Source of the DNA: Gentiana macrophylla
Taxonomy: Eukaryota; Streptophyta; Magnoliopsida; Gentianales; Gentianaceae
NCBI GenBank assembly: GCA_026214975.1
Contig: CM047813.1
Span: forward strand, 30,778,589-30,842,588
Length of the DNA stretch: 64,000 bases
Direction: 5' to 3'
In this document: in pieces, positions 25,276-37,163 of the stretch
How the letters are laid out: every line of letters starts with the position of its first letter
How positions within the stretch are numbered: the first letter of the stretch is position 1
The notes under the pieces: model-generated
What the model saw: the letters and a program-made list of their open reading frames with translations, nothing else
What the model was told of the DNA's origin: nothing
The model's database searches: none
Program-made: the position numbers and the translations under genes

Positions 25276-27092
25276 TGATGACGGTCAAATTATACCCGTA
25301 AAAGTCATCAACATTGACCTTAAATCGAGATTAATAATATATATTTCATATTAAATCACATGTTTATATTTAATATTTAATGTTATGTGATTTATATTAT
25401 GTAAATTGGTATTTAGCTGTTTTTATTATTTAAAGCCGATTTATTGTGTGATAATTATTGATTTTGCAGATCACAACAAATCGAGAGGATTAATGTCATT
25501 CAATCAATTATATCAAGATAAAGAAGGAAGAAAATCGGAGCATTAATCAAGAGATAAATGAGAGATTAATCGATCAACAGAAAAGCGCGTGCATGGGGAA
25601 CAAGATAGACGAAAAAACGATTGACGCGTGAAAAGTTAGGTTCGGTCGACCGAGCCTTGATGCTTGATCGACCGAGTGTCACCTCTCGGTTGACCGAGCC
25701 TCGGGTTTGGGTCGGTTTTCGGCTTTAATCGTGTTTATCTTCTAGAATCACCCTAAGTCGGCAAAAACTCCTATATAAGCAGCAGCTTCGAGAAATTGTA
25801 ATTCATATTCATATTCATTCAATAATACCATACAATTCTACTTTGATATTTTGATACAATGTAGCATAATTAGATTGAAGGTTTCGAGTTTAAGGGCTGC
25901 AAATTATGTAAGCCTTTATTTTCTGTTCTTTTTTATTTCAAGTAATTAATCCCTCCCAATTATGCTTTATCGTTTGAGTTAGTTAATTCATAGCTAGATG
26001 ATGTAGATCTAGGCTATGACGTTAGGGATGTGGCGAAGCCTTGTCTATGAGGATCCCATAACCTACGTCATATGTTTAACGTCTATTCATGAATCTGTAT
26101 TGTTTAATTAATGCGTATCTATGTTAGTTTATATGAATACTTTACGAATTGCTGTTTAATCTGTTCTGTATGATGAAACGCTGAGAGATACGTTCAGGGA
26201 TGTAATCTGGGGATGAAATTGATTCGGGTGACCGAATGAGTTCACTCGGTCGACCGAGCCCAGCTATTCGGTCGACCGAGCCCTGTTTTATCCGTTAAAT
26301 AGCCACGTCTTTATGGTTAGGTTAACTTAATAGAATTTATTATCTCAGTAGGTATGGCCACGGCTACGTTGCTCGCCGCTTTAATTCGCGTCACGATTAG
26401 GAAATACCAATATAGGACTCCTGTGTCGGCTTATGAATGACCTTCCGGGCTTTCAATGAGATCTAGGCGTGTTTTGTATTTTGGAATTGTGCACACCTAG
26501 TTATACGCAGTCGTAGACTAGCATGAGACCTAAAAGGTAATTGTTAGTTGGACGAGGGCTTGAGCGATCGTTTAGAAATACGCTAACCACGGGAATGTTG
26601 CCTGGGCGAGGTGTACGGTTAATATCGGCATCCTTAGAGTCGTAAGCGTGTGAGTTATATGAGATGGAGGCACCAAAAGCGAAGTCACGTAACAATATCA
26701 CGGTGATCTAGTGACTTAACCGGTGCTAAGTCAAGTTAAAGAGGATGACTCCGTAGCCAATCTAAAATAAGATACAAACGGATTGACGCTTAATAAGTTC
26801 GATTTTATCATATAAATTATCTAGGTCCAAACGATAAAGACTATAATTGGGGAGGTTAATTACGTTGTGTAGAGTTGTGTCTTTACTTTTCTTGTTTTAT
26901 GTTGGTCGTAGATCGCCTCTATGTCCTGACATGTTTAATTAATTGTTTGTATATAAGATGATCCACAATTGGTTCCTCGTGGGATCGACCTTGATTCACT
27001 ATAAATTTATACTACGATGGGCCTAGTCCTCTTGCTAAAGTCTTGGTTTATGGTGGTCGAGTATATTATAACTTTGATTGACCACGTCATCA
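25276..27092 (+). repeat. 3' LTR of LARD-L
   Basis: 1817 bp, TGATGACG...CGTCATCA, followed by the right TSD atgtg. High similarity to the 5' LTR suggests a fairly recent insertion, although many differences are homopolymer indels that could be sequencing error. Confidence 0.95.
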
Positions 27093-27340
27093 ATGTGTTT
27101 TTGCAATTGATTTGGTTTTTTCCTTTTAGTGATGTGGTTTACATTGGATTGTTGATTTTGAGAATTTGAGGTGTTAAGAATGCAGATGGTGTTCAAATTT
27201 TGAGAATGAATGCAGTTGGTGGTGTTTCCGAATTTCCCTGCTTTTTTTATATATCACTAAAGCCGGTTGACCAACGAGCTTCTTCTATGTCAAATTTCAT
27301 TCCAATACAGGATGTTCCGTGTTTTTTCCAGGTGTAGCTT

Positions 27341-27404
27341 ATTTGGTTGAACCGCGGCTTTGGCATTTTTCAAAAAAAAAGTAAAAGCCGCAGTTCAACC
27401 AAAT
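27341..27404. repeat. Right-hand subterminal hairpin of the MULE
   Basis: Arms atttggttgaaccgcggctt (27341-27360) and its imperfect reverse complement (27383-27404) are separated by about 22 nt with an A-run. The core GCCGC-GTTCAACC words match the two perfect palindromes at the left end of the MULE. Confidence 0.75.
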
Positions 27405-27494
27405 GAGCTTGAAACAATCTTGACGTGGACCCATTCGGAGAAATAGTTTGAGATAAGCACCGAAACGATAAATACTTTGTTTTTTAGCATTTTA
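27380..27494 (-). repeat. Right terminal inverted repeat of the MULE
   Basis: Inverted partner of 14446-14560. Immediately outside is an A-run (27494-27504), matching the T-run outside the left end, so the true ends may be slightly further out. Confidence 0.8.
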
Positions 27495-28204
27495 AAAAAA
27501 AAAATTCAAAAAAAACCCCTAACAATGATCCCCTAAATAAGGGCGGACGGTATGGCCAGATAAAAAAAATTAGTACCAGAGCATTTCATAGTAAATTAGA
27601 TTGCAGTGACACATATACTCTTTTCATCGTCTTTCTTAATCTCTCTTGGGCACACCTCTTCCAACCCATGATCTCCCGCAACTCAATTCTCTCCCTAAAA
27701 GTTCTTCACCACAGCATAACTGCCCGATGTATCTAATCTCAAATAGACTCATTCACTTTTTCTCTCACAGTGTAAAAAAAAATAAAAAAATAAAAATAAG
27801 AATCATATTTTTATGTCTCTTATATTGCAAGAAATCCAAGAATTTGTTGGAGTACTAGCACAAGCAAAAATGATTGAAAAATCTACTGTTTGAAAGAGAG
27901 TAAAACAACCAAAAATCACAGGAGCTAATCCAAAATCACCTACTCGATTGACGTCTCTCCCACTCCAATTTTGTGGTTCAATTATCCCTGCACTTGTCTC
28001 ATTTTCTTGTATCATACTATCACCCCATAGATAACACAGTTTGGAAGCACAATGTCTGTAAATGTTGATGTGGGTAATGAGTTTCAATTGAGAAAATAAT
28101 TTAATTTTGGTCCATTGATGAGAACTTTTGACCGTGCTACCTAATTCGGGTAGGGTGGGTCGAACCGGAAAGGATGCCACAACTCTATATCTTATATCTA
28201 TTAA

Positions 28205-28277
28205 TCTTATATCTATTAAAAGCTAAGAGGGTTTTCCCACAATGTGTCACGTGGTAGCCTCCTTGACTGACACGTGG

Positions 28278-28310
<33 letters not shown>

Positions 28311-29255
28311 TATATATATATTTTATTTTTATTTTTTTTCTTTTCAAAACAGCAGGTTTTTTTTCTTCTCCTTTTTTCCCCTTTGGTAAAAACCGAAATT
28401 TCGGTTATCGTTATATATAAACCGAATCAACCAAAAAATTTTGATTTCTCGATTCGATTTCGACACAACAATTGAATATTATACACAACAAAGTGTATAT
28501 TTCGATGCACTTCATTTTTAGTACCTCCAACTGACAGTGCGGATTCAGTTTTTAATTTCAATCAACCGAAAATTTACGATTTCTACACAACAATTGAATA
28601 AAACCGTGTGGACACCACATTAAATATTTTTATTATTTTGAACAATATAACGCATGGGTGGACCGAAGCGATTATTTCATATTTAGCGATCTGACGTCAC
28701 TAAAATTGACGTTGGAATACCAAATCGCTTTTTATATTCTTCAGACCGTTTGACACATGTTTTTTTCCTACCAATGAATGAACACGAGATCATTGACGTA
28801 TTCATTAATGATAAGAAAAAGAAATGTCGTATAGAAAATGAGTGAAATACATTTTCAAGCATATTAATGATCTGGAAGCTAAGGCGTCCCGGGAGATTTG
28901 ACCGTGTAGTTATGGTCCGCTTATTGTTTTTTATAATGTTTCATTGCGTAAAGTCGAAGCAAAAGTGATCGATTTTATGATATTGTTCTCCAATACATCA
29001 TATTGTAGTTTATTTTGTAGATGGAAACTACTGATAGGACTGGAAGAGAGGTGATTCACAATCTTCACGTCTTTAAGAAAGAGCTACATCTTGGTGAAAA
29101 TGTGATATATTTCTCTTACTCTCTGTCTTGTGCCTTGAATTTGTTATGGTTTAAGCTTACGTAATTTATTTTACGTTGTGATCTATTCTTTGATATTATC
29201 ATTGATAACGATTTATGTTAGACTTGCCGTACCTTGCACGGCTTACGTTAACTAG
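28205..29255 (+). mobile_element. Non-autonomous Helitron
   Basis: The 3' end has the Helitron signature: a GC-rich hairpin (GCCGT at 29226-29230, ACGGC at 29238-29242) about 10 nt before a CTAG terminus at 29252-29255, followed by T. The 5' end starts with TC after an A (28205, or alternatively 28212) and continues ctattaaaagctaagagg, as in many plant Helitrons. Insertion between A and T with no TSD fits. No Rep/helicase coding sequence was seen. Confidence 0.7.
28279..28321. repeat. (CA)n/(TA)n microsatellite
   Basis: About eleven CA units followed by a TA-rich run, inside the Helitron. Similar microsatellites are common in plant Helitrons. Confidence 0.9.
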
Positions 29256-29434
29256 TATAATATAGGTAGTGCTGGGGACGAAAGAGAAGATTTTTTCTCA
29301 AGGAGACGAAGATAAGGGTAATTTTGTCACTCCAAACAAACTATCGTTTGGTTGCTCTGGTACTAATTTTTTTCACCTGGCAATACCGTCCGCCCTAAAT
29401 AAGCGAAGCATACGATGGAAAAAAAAAAAGCTAC

Positions 29435-29570
29435 AAACCCTAATTGAATCTATAAGCGGCGCCTCAATCACACACCACCACTCTTTAAATACTCTGACTC
29501 TTACTCAGATATCTTTCCCTGCCTCTTTTCTTCCTGTGTTCCTTCCCCTTAAACCCTAACTTTAGGGTTT
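29435..29570 (+). promoter_or_regulatory. Nucleolin promoter and 5' leader with three telo-boxes
   Basis: AAACCCTAA occurs at 29435-29443 and 29551-29559, and its inverse TTAGGGTTT at 29562-29570, all within 180 bp of the start codon. Telo-boxes are well known in promoters of ribosomal-protein and ribosome-biogenesis genes, including plant nucleolin. A weak TATA-like tttaaata lies near 29485. The transcription start itself cannot be read. Confidence 0.75.
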
Positions 29571-29614
29571 TGTTCTGCCGTTCACTTCTCTTTTTCTTTG
29601 ATAAATTTCTTAAC

Positions 29615-32600
29615 ATGGGTAGGAAAACAGCTCCCAAGGTAAGCATCTTTTTACTTTTATATGTTCGTGGAATCATTCCCATTTATTCTAGATCAATAGC
29701 TTGCTTTTTTTGTTTGATTGTTGCAAATTTTTATTCTTTTTATAAAATCTAATCGTCTTGTATATAGGGCGAAGTTGTTGCTCCTGTAGTACCAGCAAAA
29801 CCTCTGAAGAAAGGTTTGATTTTTTTTCCTCCCCCACCTTTAATTTTAAGCTATTCTGGAATCTGAGCTTTGTGTTTACCAAATCCTCGATCATTTGTTT
29901 ATATTAGTTGAGTTATTTTCTTTGTTGTTTTTGGTTGATTTTGATTTTGTGCAACTTTGTGAAGGCAAGAGAGAAGCTGAGGAAGTGATCGAGAAGGAAG
30001 TAAGTAAGAAGAAACAGAAGAAGGATGTGGAGGAAGTGATTGAGACGGAAGTAAGCAAGAAGAAACAGAAGAAGGGTGTAGCTGCGAAAGAGGCTACAGT
30101 GAAAAAGGTTGAGGTCAAAACCGAGAAGAAAAAGATTGTTAAGAAACAGGAGAGCAGTGATGATTCCTCCTCATCTGAGTCTGAAGAAGAGCAGAAGGTT
30201 ATTGAGTTTACAATGATTACATTTACTGGCATTGTATCAAGCTTTTGTTTTTTGTCATGTGAATAATCGAGCCTGTTTTTGTTGTTGATGGGGGATTGGT
30301 AGTTGATGTGTAAATATTTCTTTGCAGGTTGTCAAAGGAAAAGTTGCTGGTGCAGCAAAGAATGGTTCTGTGTCAGCCCCCAAGAAGAAAGAGGAGTCCA
30401 GTGAGGAGTCAAGCTCTGAAGATGACAGTGACTCCTCAGATGAGGATGTTACTGCAGCTAAGAAGGCACCTGCTGCTGCTGCTGTTGCTGTCAAGAATGG
30501 GACAGCTAAGAATAAGGTAAAGGATGATTCTGACTCTGAATCTGAAGACGATAGCTCTGAGGATGATGTTCCAGAAGCCAAAAAAGTACCTGCAGCAAAA
30601 GCCAAAAGCGGCCCTGTGAAAATGGATGTTGACGGATCAAGTGATGACTCAGAGTCCGAAGACAGCAGCTCTGATGATGATGCTCCACCTAAGAAGGTGC
30701 CTGCTGCTGTTGCGAAAAAAGCAACTGTTGTAGCAAAGAAGAAAGAGGAGACCAGTGAGGATTCTGATTCTGAGGATGATAGCTCAGAGGATGATGCTCC
30801 TGAAGCTAAGAAAGTACCTGCAACAAAACCACAAAGCGTCCCTGTGAAAATGGATGAAGATGGGTCTAGTGATGAGTCAGAATCTGACGATAGCAGCTCT
30901 GATGATGATGCTCCAGCTAAAAAGGCGCCTGCTGCTGTTGCAAAAAAGGCAGTTGTGGCAGCAAAGAAGAAAGAAGAGAGCAGTGATGATACTGATTCTG
31001 ATGATGCTGCTCCACCTAAGAAGGCGCCTGCTGCTGTTGCTAAAAAGGCAGCTGTGGCAGCAAAGAAGAAAGAAGAGAGCAGTGATGATTCTGATTCTGA
31101 TGACGATGTAAGTATTTTACATGTCCTTAATTTATTTATGCATGGTTTTCTAATTCATAGTAGACAACCCAGAATTCAAAGTTTTTATTTTTGCTGTTGA
31201 AGTTATTTGCGAAATCTGATCAATTAAGAATAGTCCCAACTGTTCAGTTGGAGTGCACAATATGCGTCCCTACTATGGGCGATCGGTATATTGTTAAGTG
31301 AAGGGATGATAGAAAACCAGACTTGTTTGGAAAAGGAGCACTTAAAAAACCAATGGCCATGGGACAAACATGTTAGCTTGTAGGACCCTCAGTTCAGCAA
31401 CCTAAATATAGTACTCAACCTTTGTCTACGAGCCAACAGAGTTGCAAATGCACGGTTTCAAACCCTTCAATGAGATTTGACTTTATATTCCCACCTCCTC
31501 ACTACGGACCTCCTGAACAGCTGCAACAGAGGTTGTAGGAAGCATTTTATCGGAAGTTTGATAATGAACTGCTGGGGAGATGTATGTTCCAGAAGGCCTA
31601 ATCTATGTTAAGTGCTTAATGTTGAATTTATGGGTCTTTCCAGTTTCCTAGTTTAATCCTGCTAAACCTCTACTGGATGACTGGATGACTGGATGACTGT
31701 CAGCTAATGTGCTGTATTGCTGGTTCCCTTCATCTTAGTCAACCTTGCTTGCCTCAGGGCACGTAAATAACCAATCTATATATGAAATTGCTCGTCTTTG
31801 TTTCATCTCTTGCAACCAGTTCTTTAGGAATAATCATCTTTTGTTTGAGAAAAGGTATAAATGTTTTCGAAAACTGAAATTCAAGTATAGTTTTGTTCTG
31901 TTTCTGGTTAGGCATTAACCTCTTTCCTAATGTCATTACTATTCTGCAACGTGCTAGGTTGCTGGAGCTCCAAATACTACTAAATCAAGTGCCAAGGCTA
32001 ATGCAAAGGAGAGCAGTAGTGATGATGAGAGTTCAGAGGAAGAATCTGAGGACGAGCCTTCAAAGGGACAAGCAGTTAAGAAGGTTTGGTGTTCGAATCT
32101 GAGTCTTGATATTCGATTAGAGTCCCCTGCTTTAGTACTATTTAATGTTTTATCATCGACTTTTTTATTACTTATTGTTTGTTTGTCCTGCATACAGCCT
32201 GAGACAGTCTCAACCAAAAGCAGTTCAGAGGAATCATCTTCTGGTGAGGAGGAAGAGTCTTCTGAGGATGACAAAAAAGATTCCAACAAAACACCCAAAA
32301 AAAATGTAATGTCCTTTTTTAGATTATAATAATTGTCACTCTATGTCAAACTGTTTGGATATATCTAAATCTTCATTATGCCTATGATTTGTTGTTATAA
32401 TAGATTTTGATAAAGTACCATTTCACATAAATGCTTAATAGTTATCTCTTAAAAACTTCAGCCGTTAATGAGAAGTTTAATTTACACATATATCTACAAG
32501 CCCTCTCACGTGTGGATAAGAATAGACGTGGCTGGAGCATGGTAGCAATGGTAATAATTTCTTTTTTGAACAAGCTGGTTAGGTGTTGGGTTTTTTATCC

Positions 32601-35571
32601 CGTGACCTTGTGTGTGCTATGATTGTGTTGTTATTAGAGATGATCATGACCCTTTTTCAAGCTATATCTGTTCGTGGTTATTGGGGTGTCTATTTCAAAG
32701 AATTCAGTTTGGGAGTTATTGTTTACAAAGTTGGGATGTGTAACATCTGTTTGACTAAGACTATCTCTAAACCCGCTCTACCTTAAGAGTATACAGTAAT
32801 TTTTTTAGTTACTTATTATTTTATAAAATTGCTATTACTTTCCCTGCTCAAGTACTGTTACCCTTGCCTTCATTTCCCACTCCCTTTCCTCCTACTATAT
32901 CCTGCCGTTGTGAGTATATCTTCTTGCTCCTTTGTACCCTTTGCGTTCTCTTCGCCCCACTTTTCTCTAGTTTTTGTTTACCTCTTCTCGCTTTGTTACT
33001 GTCCTATCAAATTTTCAATCACTGCAGTGGAGATTAAATGTTCAGAGCAAAGAAGTGTCTGAATGTGAGATTTTTTTCGTGTTCCAAACATTGGGTTTGA
33101 GCACTTTTAGCATCCATTAAACAAGCACTCAGTGCTCTATCTGTGTGTGATTCCTGCTTTTACTTCTGATTGCTTCACATTTTTACTGGATTTTAAGTAT
33201 ATGTTCTTAAAAGAAAACATGTACGACTACCCATTTCCTTTACCAATCCCTTTATGCTTACCTTCTTATCTGGAAACTCGTAATTATGAGTAGAGGAAGT
33301 TTACAATTCAGATGTTCAGACTTCAGATTGTGGATGTGAATTCCCTGGTTGATGTTGGTGTGCTGCATAAATTATTTAGGGGTAATTTAGCTAGGTTAAG
33401 TATTCCTTCGGCAATTCAGAGAAGGGGGTTTCGTATCATTTCTGATATGGTAATAACTCATATTTAAAGAAACAACGTAGGCAAGTATAAATGTGACCTC
33501 CAAATTCCTATGCAAACAAGCCTTGGATGTCACTGAATAATAAATTACCTTGCAGGCCAGGTATACCTAAACAAGCCTTGTAGAATAATATTCTTATTAT
33601 TATCATGCCCATTAACGGGCTAATATGGCCTCCAATCCATTGTTCTTTATTTATTTATTTTTAGTGCTTCATTGCTTGATCTCACTTTGGATCTTAATGA
33701 TTCTCTGATAAGCAGGACACTGGTGCTGACGTAAAGGCAAATGCTGTAAAATCCGTTTGTCTTCTGAAAAGAAGGAGGTGCGTGCTGTTTATTTTATTTT
33801 ATTTTTATTTCACGACATATATTTGATTTTTGGAGTTGATGGTGGTTTACTAATGAATGTTAATATTGCAGGCCAAGACCCTTCCACTCCTCAGCCTCAA
33901 ACATTGGGTTCCAAAACTTTGTTTATGAAGAATCTTTCTTACAATATTCAGAGGGCCGATGTGTATGTCTGTCTCACGCTGTTGTTTGTATCACTTTTAA
34001 AATTGCACATTATATGATGCATGTTTATCGCAGGGAGAACTTTTTCAAAGGATGTGGTGAAATAGTTGATGTTCGCTTTGCCACACATCCTGATGGTGCT
34101 CTTAAGGGCTTTGGCCATGTTGAGTTTGCAACAGTTGAAGCAGCCAAAAAGGTACAGTTTTCTTCCAAAAATGCAATTGTTTCTTCTTCTCACCCATTTT
34201 TGTCTGATATCACATGGGTGTTTGCTGTATTCATTCCAGTGCCTAAATTAGCAGTATTTTTGTTGCTTTTAATTGGTTTCTATTTTCTGGGTTTCGGGCT
34301 GTGTTTGACTACTTTTCCAACAGGCGCTGGAGGAAAAAATGGTCAAAGTCTTGCAGGTCGTGGCGTGTACCTTGACCTTGCTGCTGAAAGGGGGCGTATA
34401 CACCGCAGCAGGTATACCTAACCTTTCATATATTATTTGTCAACGTGTTTGGAGTTTGGTAGCCTGTTTGTGTGATTAATTTTGTTTTCATCTTGGGAAC
34501 TTTCTATCAGGGATGCAAATTCAAGTCAGAAAAAATTTGGTTCCCAAGGAGGTGTGGGGATATTCATTCGAGGCTTCGATAAGAATGCTGGAGAATACGA
34601 GGTATGCCCTCTCCCCTTATCACCCTCTATCCTGCCCGAAAAGCGCGTCTCTGCTTAGTATGGAGATTATGTTTTATAAATTCATTGCAGATCAAGGATG
34701 CACTGAGAGAGCATTTTTCCTCTTGTGGAGAGATCACAAGAATTTCTGTGCCTACAGATGAAAATGGTTTGAAAGGGTATGTACTTTGTTTTTTCTCAAA
34801 CCTTCTTTTGTTTGATGAAGAGTACATATATCCTAGTTCCTTGTGGCACTCTATTTAGTATTTTTATTGTAAGTACCCCCCCAAACCCCCACCACCACCA
34901 CCACTGCATATCATACTTGTTCCTTGTTGGGCACTCTACTAATAGATGTTCACTACATGTGAGTACATGGGTCAATGGGTATATGCACTACAAGTGGTAT
35001 GCAGTGACATATTATTTAGGGCCATGTGGTAGAATTCTTTTTTTTAAACTCCAGGTCCGTAAACGTTTCTTCTGTGTTTTGGGGGGATGGTGTTGATATT
35101 TGATTTGTTGTAAAGTTTGATTCATCATTGGTTGGTGATTTATTTCTTTGTAAAATGACATTATTTTGTTATTTCAGGATGGCATTTATTGATTTCACAA
35201 GCAGTGATGCAGTTAACAGTGCTCTGGGGCTTAATCTATCTGAACTGAATGAGTATCCTATAAGCGTGCAAGAAGCAAAACCTAAGGATGATAGTCGTCC
35301 TCGTTTCAATGATAGTCGTCCTCGTTTCAATGATAGTCGTCCCTCGTTTCAATGGTGGCGGTCGTTCTGGAGATAATCGTGGTGGCCGTCGCCCTGGAAG
35401 TAGTGGGGGCGTGGGCCTCTGAGTGGCACCGGTATGTATTTAATTTACACATTGAATCGGTATATAATTTTAATAATTCTAATTAATTGCTGTTTTTGTC
35501 TGACCAAGTGTATTTTTTTTATTTGTTATTTTGGTTAATACACAGGTAAGAAAACCACCTTTGATGACTAA
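29615..35571 (+). CDS. Nucleolin-like protein (acidic N-terminus, two RRMs, GAR tail)
   Basis: Fourteen exons follow GT-AG rules: 29615-29638, 29768-29813, 29965-30197, 30328-31107, 31958-32083, 32198-32305, 33716-33777, 33872-33962, 34034-34151, 34324-34411, 34511-34601, 34691-34776, 35178-35431, 35546-35571; about 710 codons. The protein starts MGRKTAPK. Next comes a long run of acidic Ser/Asp/Glu blocks alternating with Lys-Pro-Ala spacers (exons 3-6). RRM1 begins SKTLFMKNLSYNIQRADV and contains LKGFGHVEFATVEAAKK. RRM2 is VGIFIRGFDKNAGEYEIKD... with a DFTSSDA end. The tail is Arg-Gly rich and finishes GKKTTFDD, as in plant nucleolins. These proteins act in the nucleolus in rDNA chromatin and pre-rRNA processing. 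Exons 7, 8 and 10 each seem to lack one base, and exon 13 has +1 and -1 changes; with these allowed, all exon phases agree. This is either assembly error or early decay. Confidence 0.9.
35290..35353 (+). repeat. Three 21-bp tandem repeats coding DSRPRFN in nucleolin exon 13
   Basis: Units start at 35290, 35311 and 35332. The third has an extra C (22 bp), which throws the frame; a compensating loss occurs about 65 bp later near 35410. The repeat lies at the start of the Arg-Gly-rich tail. Confidence 0.85.
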
Positions 35572-36479
35572 TAAATGATGGCAGCAGGAGAGCCACAAGG
35601 CAGGCATAGCTAACTTGTCCGTTTATCCAGCAAAACGTCTCGGCTCTGCAACATTTTCTTGCTCTCTTAGATTATTAATATATTATTATGTGTTCTATTT
35701 TGAATTTGGAGTTGAAAGTTTATAATTTTTGAGATTAAGTTATTATATGACGACTATTTTTGCTTTTGGGGGAGAGAGTATGTTATTGTTTGATTTTACA
35801 GATTTTACTAGATAAAGGAGGGTATAATGTCCTGGTTTTTTGAAGGCTGATAAAAATTGACTTTGGTTTTTATTGCTGTCATAATAAAAGTATTCCTTAT
35901 TTTGATATGACATCTGTTTTTATCTAACTGTTGGGGATTGGATTTTACATCTTCAATCCTTTTTTTGCGAAATAAAAGCATCTTAGAGTCTATCCATACA
36001 AACCAAGAGTGATATGCATTTTCTTTGGAGTGCATCTTATGATTGTTCACCAACCTCAGTCAATTTAGCTCAAAGAGGAGTGGGAGATGCTGTCTGTGTC
36101 CTTTTATGTGGAGAATGCGACGAGACAACCTCTCACTGTTTGTTCACAAGTGTCTAATGTCTGGGCAAAGGAATCTATTAGCAAAAGTCCTTCTGTTGTG
36201 GATTGGTTAGAATTTCTTTTCACAAAGGTTGATGAAGATACATGCAGAGAGATACTTTATCTTCTTTGGTTTATCACCGAGGTACTTTGTAGCTGGATTC
36301 TTGACAAAGAAGCTGTTCCCTTAACTTCTTTGATACAATTGGACAAGGCTTTGGCATTCGAATATAGCTTTTGTTTGGCGTCTTTTGAACCCTCCCAGCC
36401 AAACCCTCTACCCGTTTTAAGGAAGAAGCCACCTGTTATAAGCATCAAATGAAATCCTCTGGGTTGGTGCATTTTCAGA

Positions 36480-36986
36480 TGTTATGACGGACAATCAAGG
36501 ATCGAAAACACAGATTGCAATAATCAAGAATAAACAAGAAATAATAAATCACACAAGAAACAATAATACACGATTTAACGTGGTTTCTGGGAATGTGCCG
36601 ACTACTCCACAGACAGAAATCGGAGATTATATTATCACTGGAGATTTCTGGAGACTTACGCAATCGTTTCTAGGTTCTCGCAGATGCGTATTTATAGTCA
36701 CAAAAACCTAATCCTTGCCGCCATAATAACACACTAGCAGATTGACTAAAATACCCCATATGTGATTGCTCAGCTCAACTGACTATCACCAAACGTAACC
36801 AAAACTCAACTCCAAAGCTGATTTGGCTGTGCTCAATAGGCTCAGCTGACTCCACTCAGCTGACAAATGGAACTCAGCATAACACCACTTCAGCTGAATT
36901 TCCCAGGACACCTCAGTTGACCACCGGATCGGCCGACCTTTCCTTTTTGTGTGAGGAGGCGTAGAGGTCAACTCACCTTTACTACA
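36480..36986. mobile_element. Solo LTR, 507 bp, with TSD tcaga
   Basis: Ends TGTTATGACGG...CTTTACTACA, giving TGT...ACA. Perfect TSD tcaga at 36475-36479 and 36987-36991. The interior includes an acgatttaacgtggttt motif seen in several Copia-type LTRs. No internal region is present, so it is a solo LTR left by LTR-LTR recombination. Orientation is not certain. Confidence 0.85.
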
Positions 36987-37163
36987 TCAGAAATGCTGAC
37001 GATGCAGTGCTGCAGTCCTTCGCCTTTTTCTTAGGGACACACAGCTCAGTAGACATGGGAGAGGCATTTGCATTATACCATGGTCTTACCTTCGCTCTAG
37101 CTTATGGTTTTCGTCACATTATCATGGAGAGCGATTCCCTTCGGACTAATGACCAAAATAGTA

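Larger units (their letters stand above)
19648..27092 (+). mobile_element. LARD-L: complete non-autonomous Gypsy-type LTR retrotransposon
   Basis: Two direct LTRs (19648-21469 and 25276-27092), a tRNA-Asp-type primer binding site at 21476, polypurine tracts at 25262-25275 and 24330-24343, and a perfect 5-bp TSD atgtg (19643-19647 and 27093-27097). LTR ends are TGATGACG...CGTCATCA. The 3.8-kb internal region has only short ORFs (maximum 123 codons, antisense) and no gag/pol motif. The Asp primer site and the ttgaggacaatgc...aagtgggggg motif near 24310-24343 are typical of Tat/Athila-like Gypsy elements and their non-autonomous relatives. It inserted downstream of the PMD gene inside the MULE. 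Confidence 0.95.
14446..27494 (+). mobile_element. Mutator-like element (MULE) with mudrA-like and PMD genes, split by LARD-L
   Basis: Long terminal inverted repeats of about 115 bp at 14446-14560 and 27380-27494 share words such as tatttatcgtttcgg, gcttatctcaaactattt and gaatgggtccacgtcaagat. Between them are a degenerate mudrA-family transposase (15165-17580) and a degenerate plant-mobile-domain gene (17689-19538), both on the plus strand. A 7445-bp LTR element sits at 19648-27092. Removing that element and one 5-bp TSD copy leaves about 5.6 kb, a normal autonomous MULE size. Both genes have frameshifts, so the element is now inactive as read. Confidence 0.85.
27541..29395. mobile_element. 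TIR DNA element upstream of nucleolin, containing a Helitron
   Basis: Terminal inverted repeats of about 43 bp begin GGGCGGACGGTAT at both ends and share the word aattagtaccagagca further in, with about four mismatches. The direct repeat taaataa (27534-27540 and 29396-29402) flanks the element; the 3-bp part taa would also fit a Harbinger-type TSD. No transposase was recognised. Removing the nested Helitron leaves about 0.8 kb, so this is a non-autonomous element. It ends about 40 bp before the first telo-box of the nucleolin promoter. Confidence 0.75.

Noticed and set aside
27803..28180. 125-codon minus-strand ORF in the TIR element as a transposase
   Set aside because: No DDE-type or zinc-finger motif, low-complexity wording, and the element is too short to be autonomous.
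30255..30605. Long antisense ORF over nucleolin exon 4
   Set aside because: It is the reverse-strand reading of the acidic Ser/Asp/Glu repeats and is typical of such low-complexity coding sequence.
31676..31701. Tandem ctggatgact units in nucleolin intron 4
   Set aside because: Only three short units; an ordinary intronic microsatellite-like repeat.
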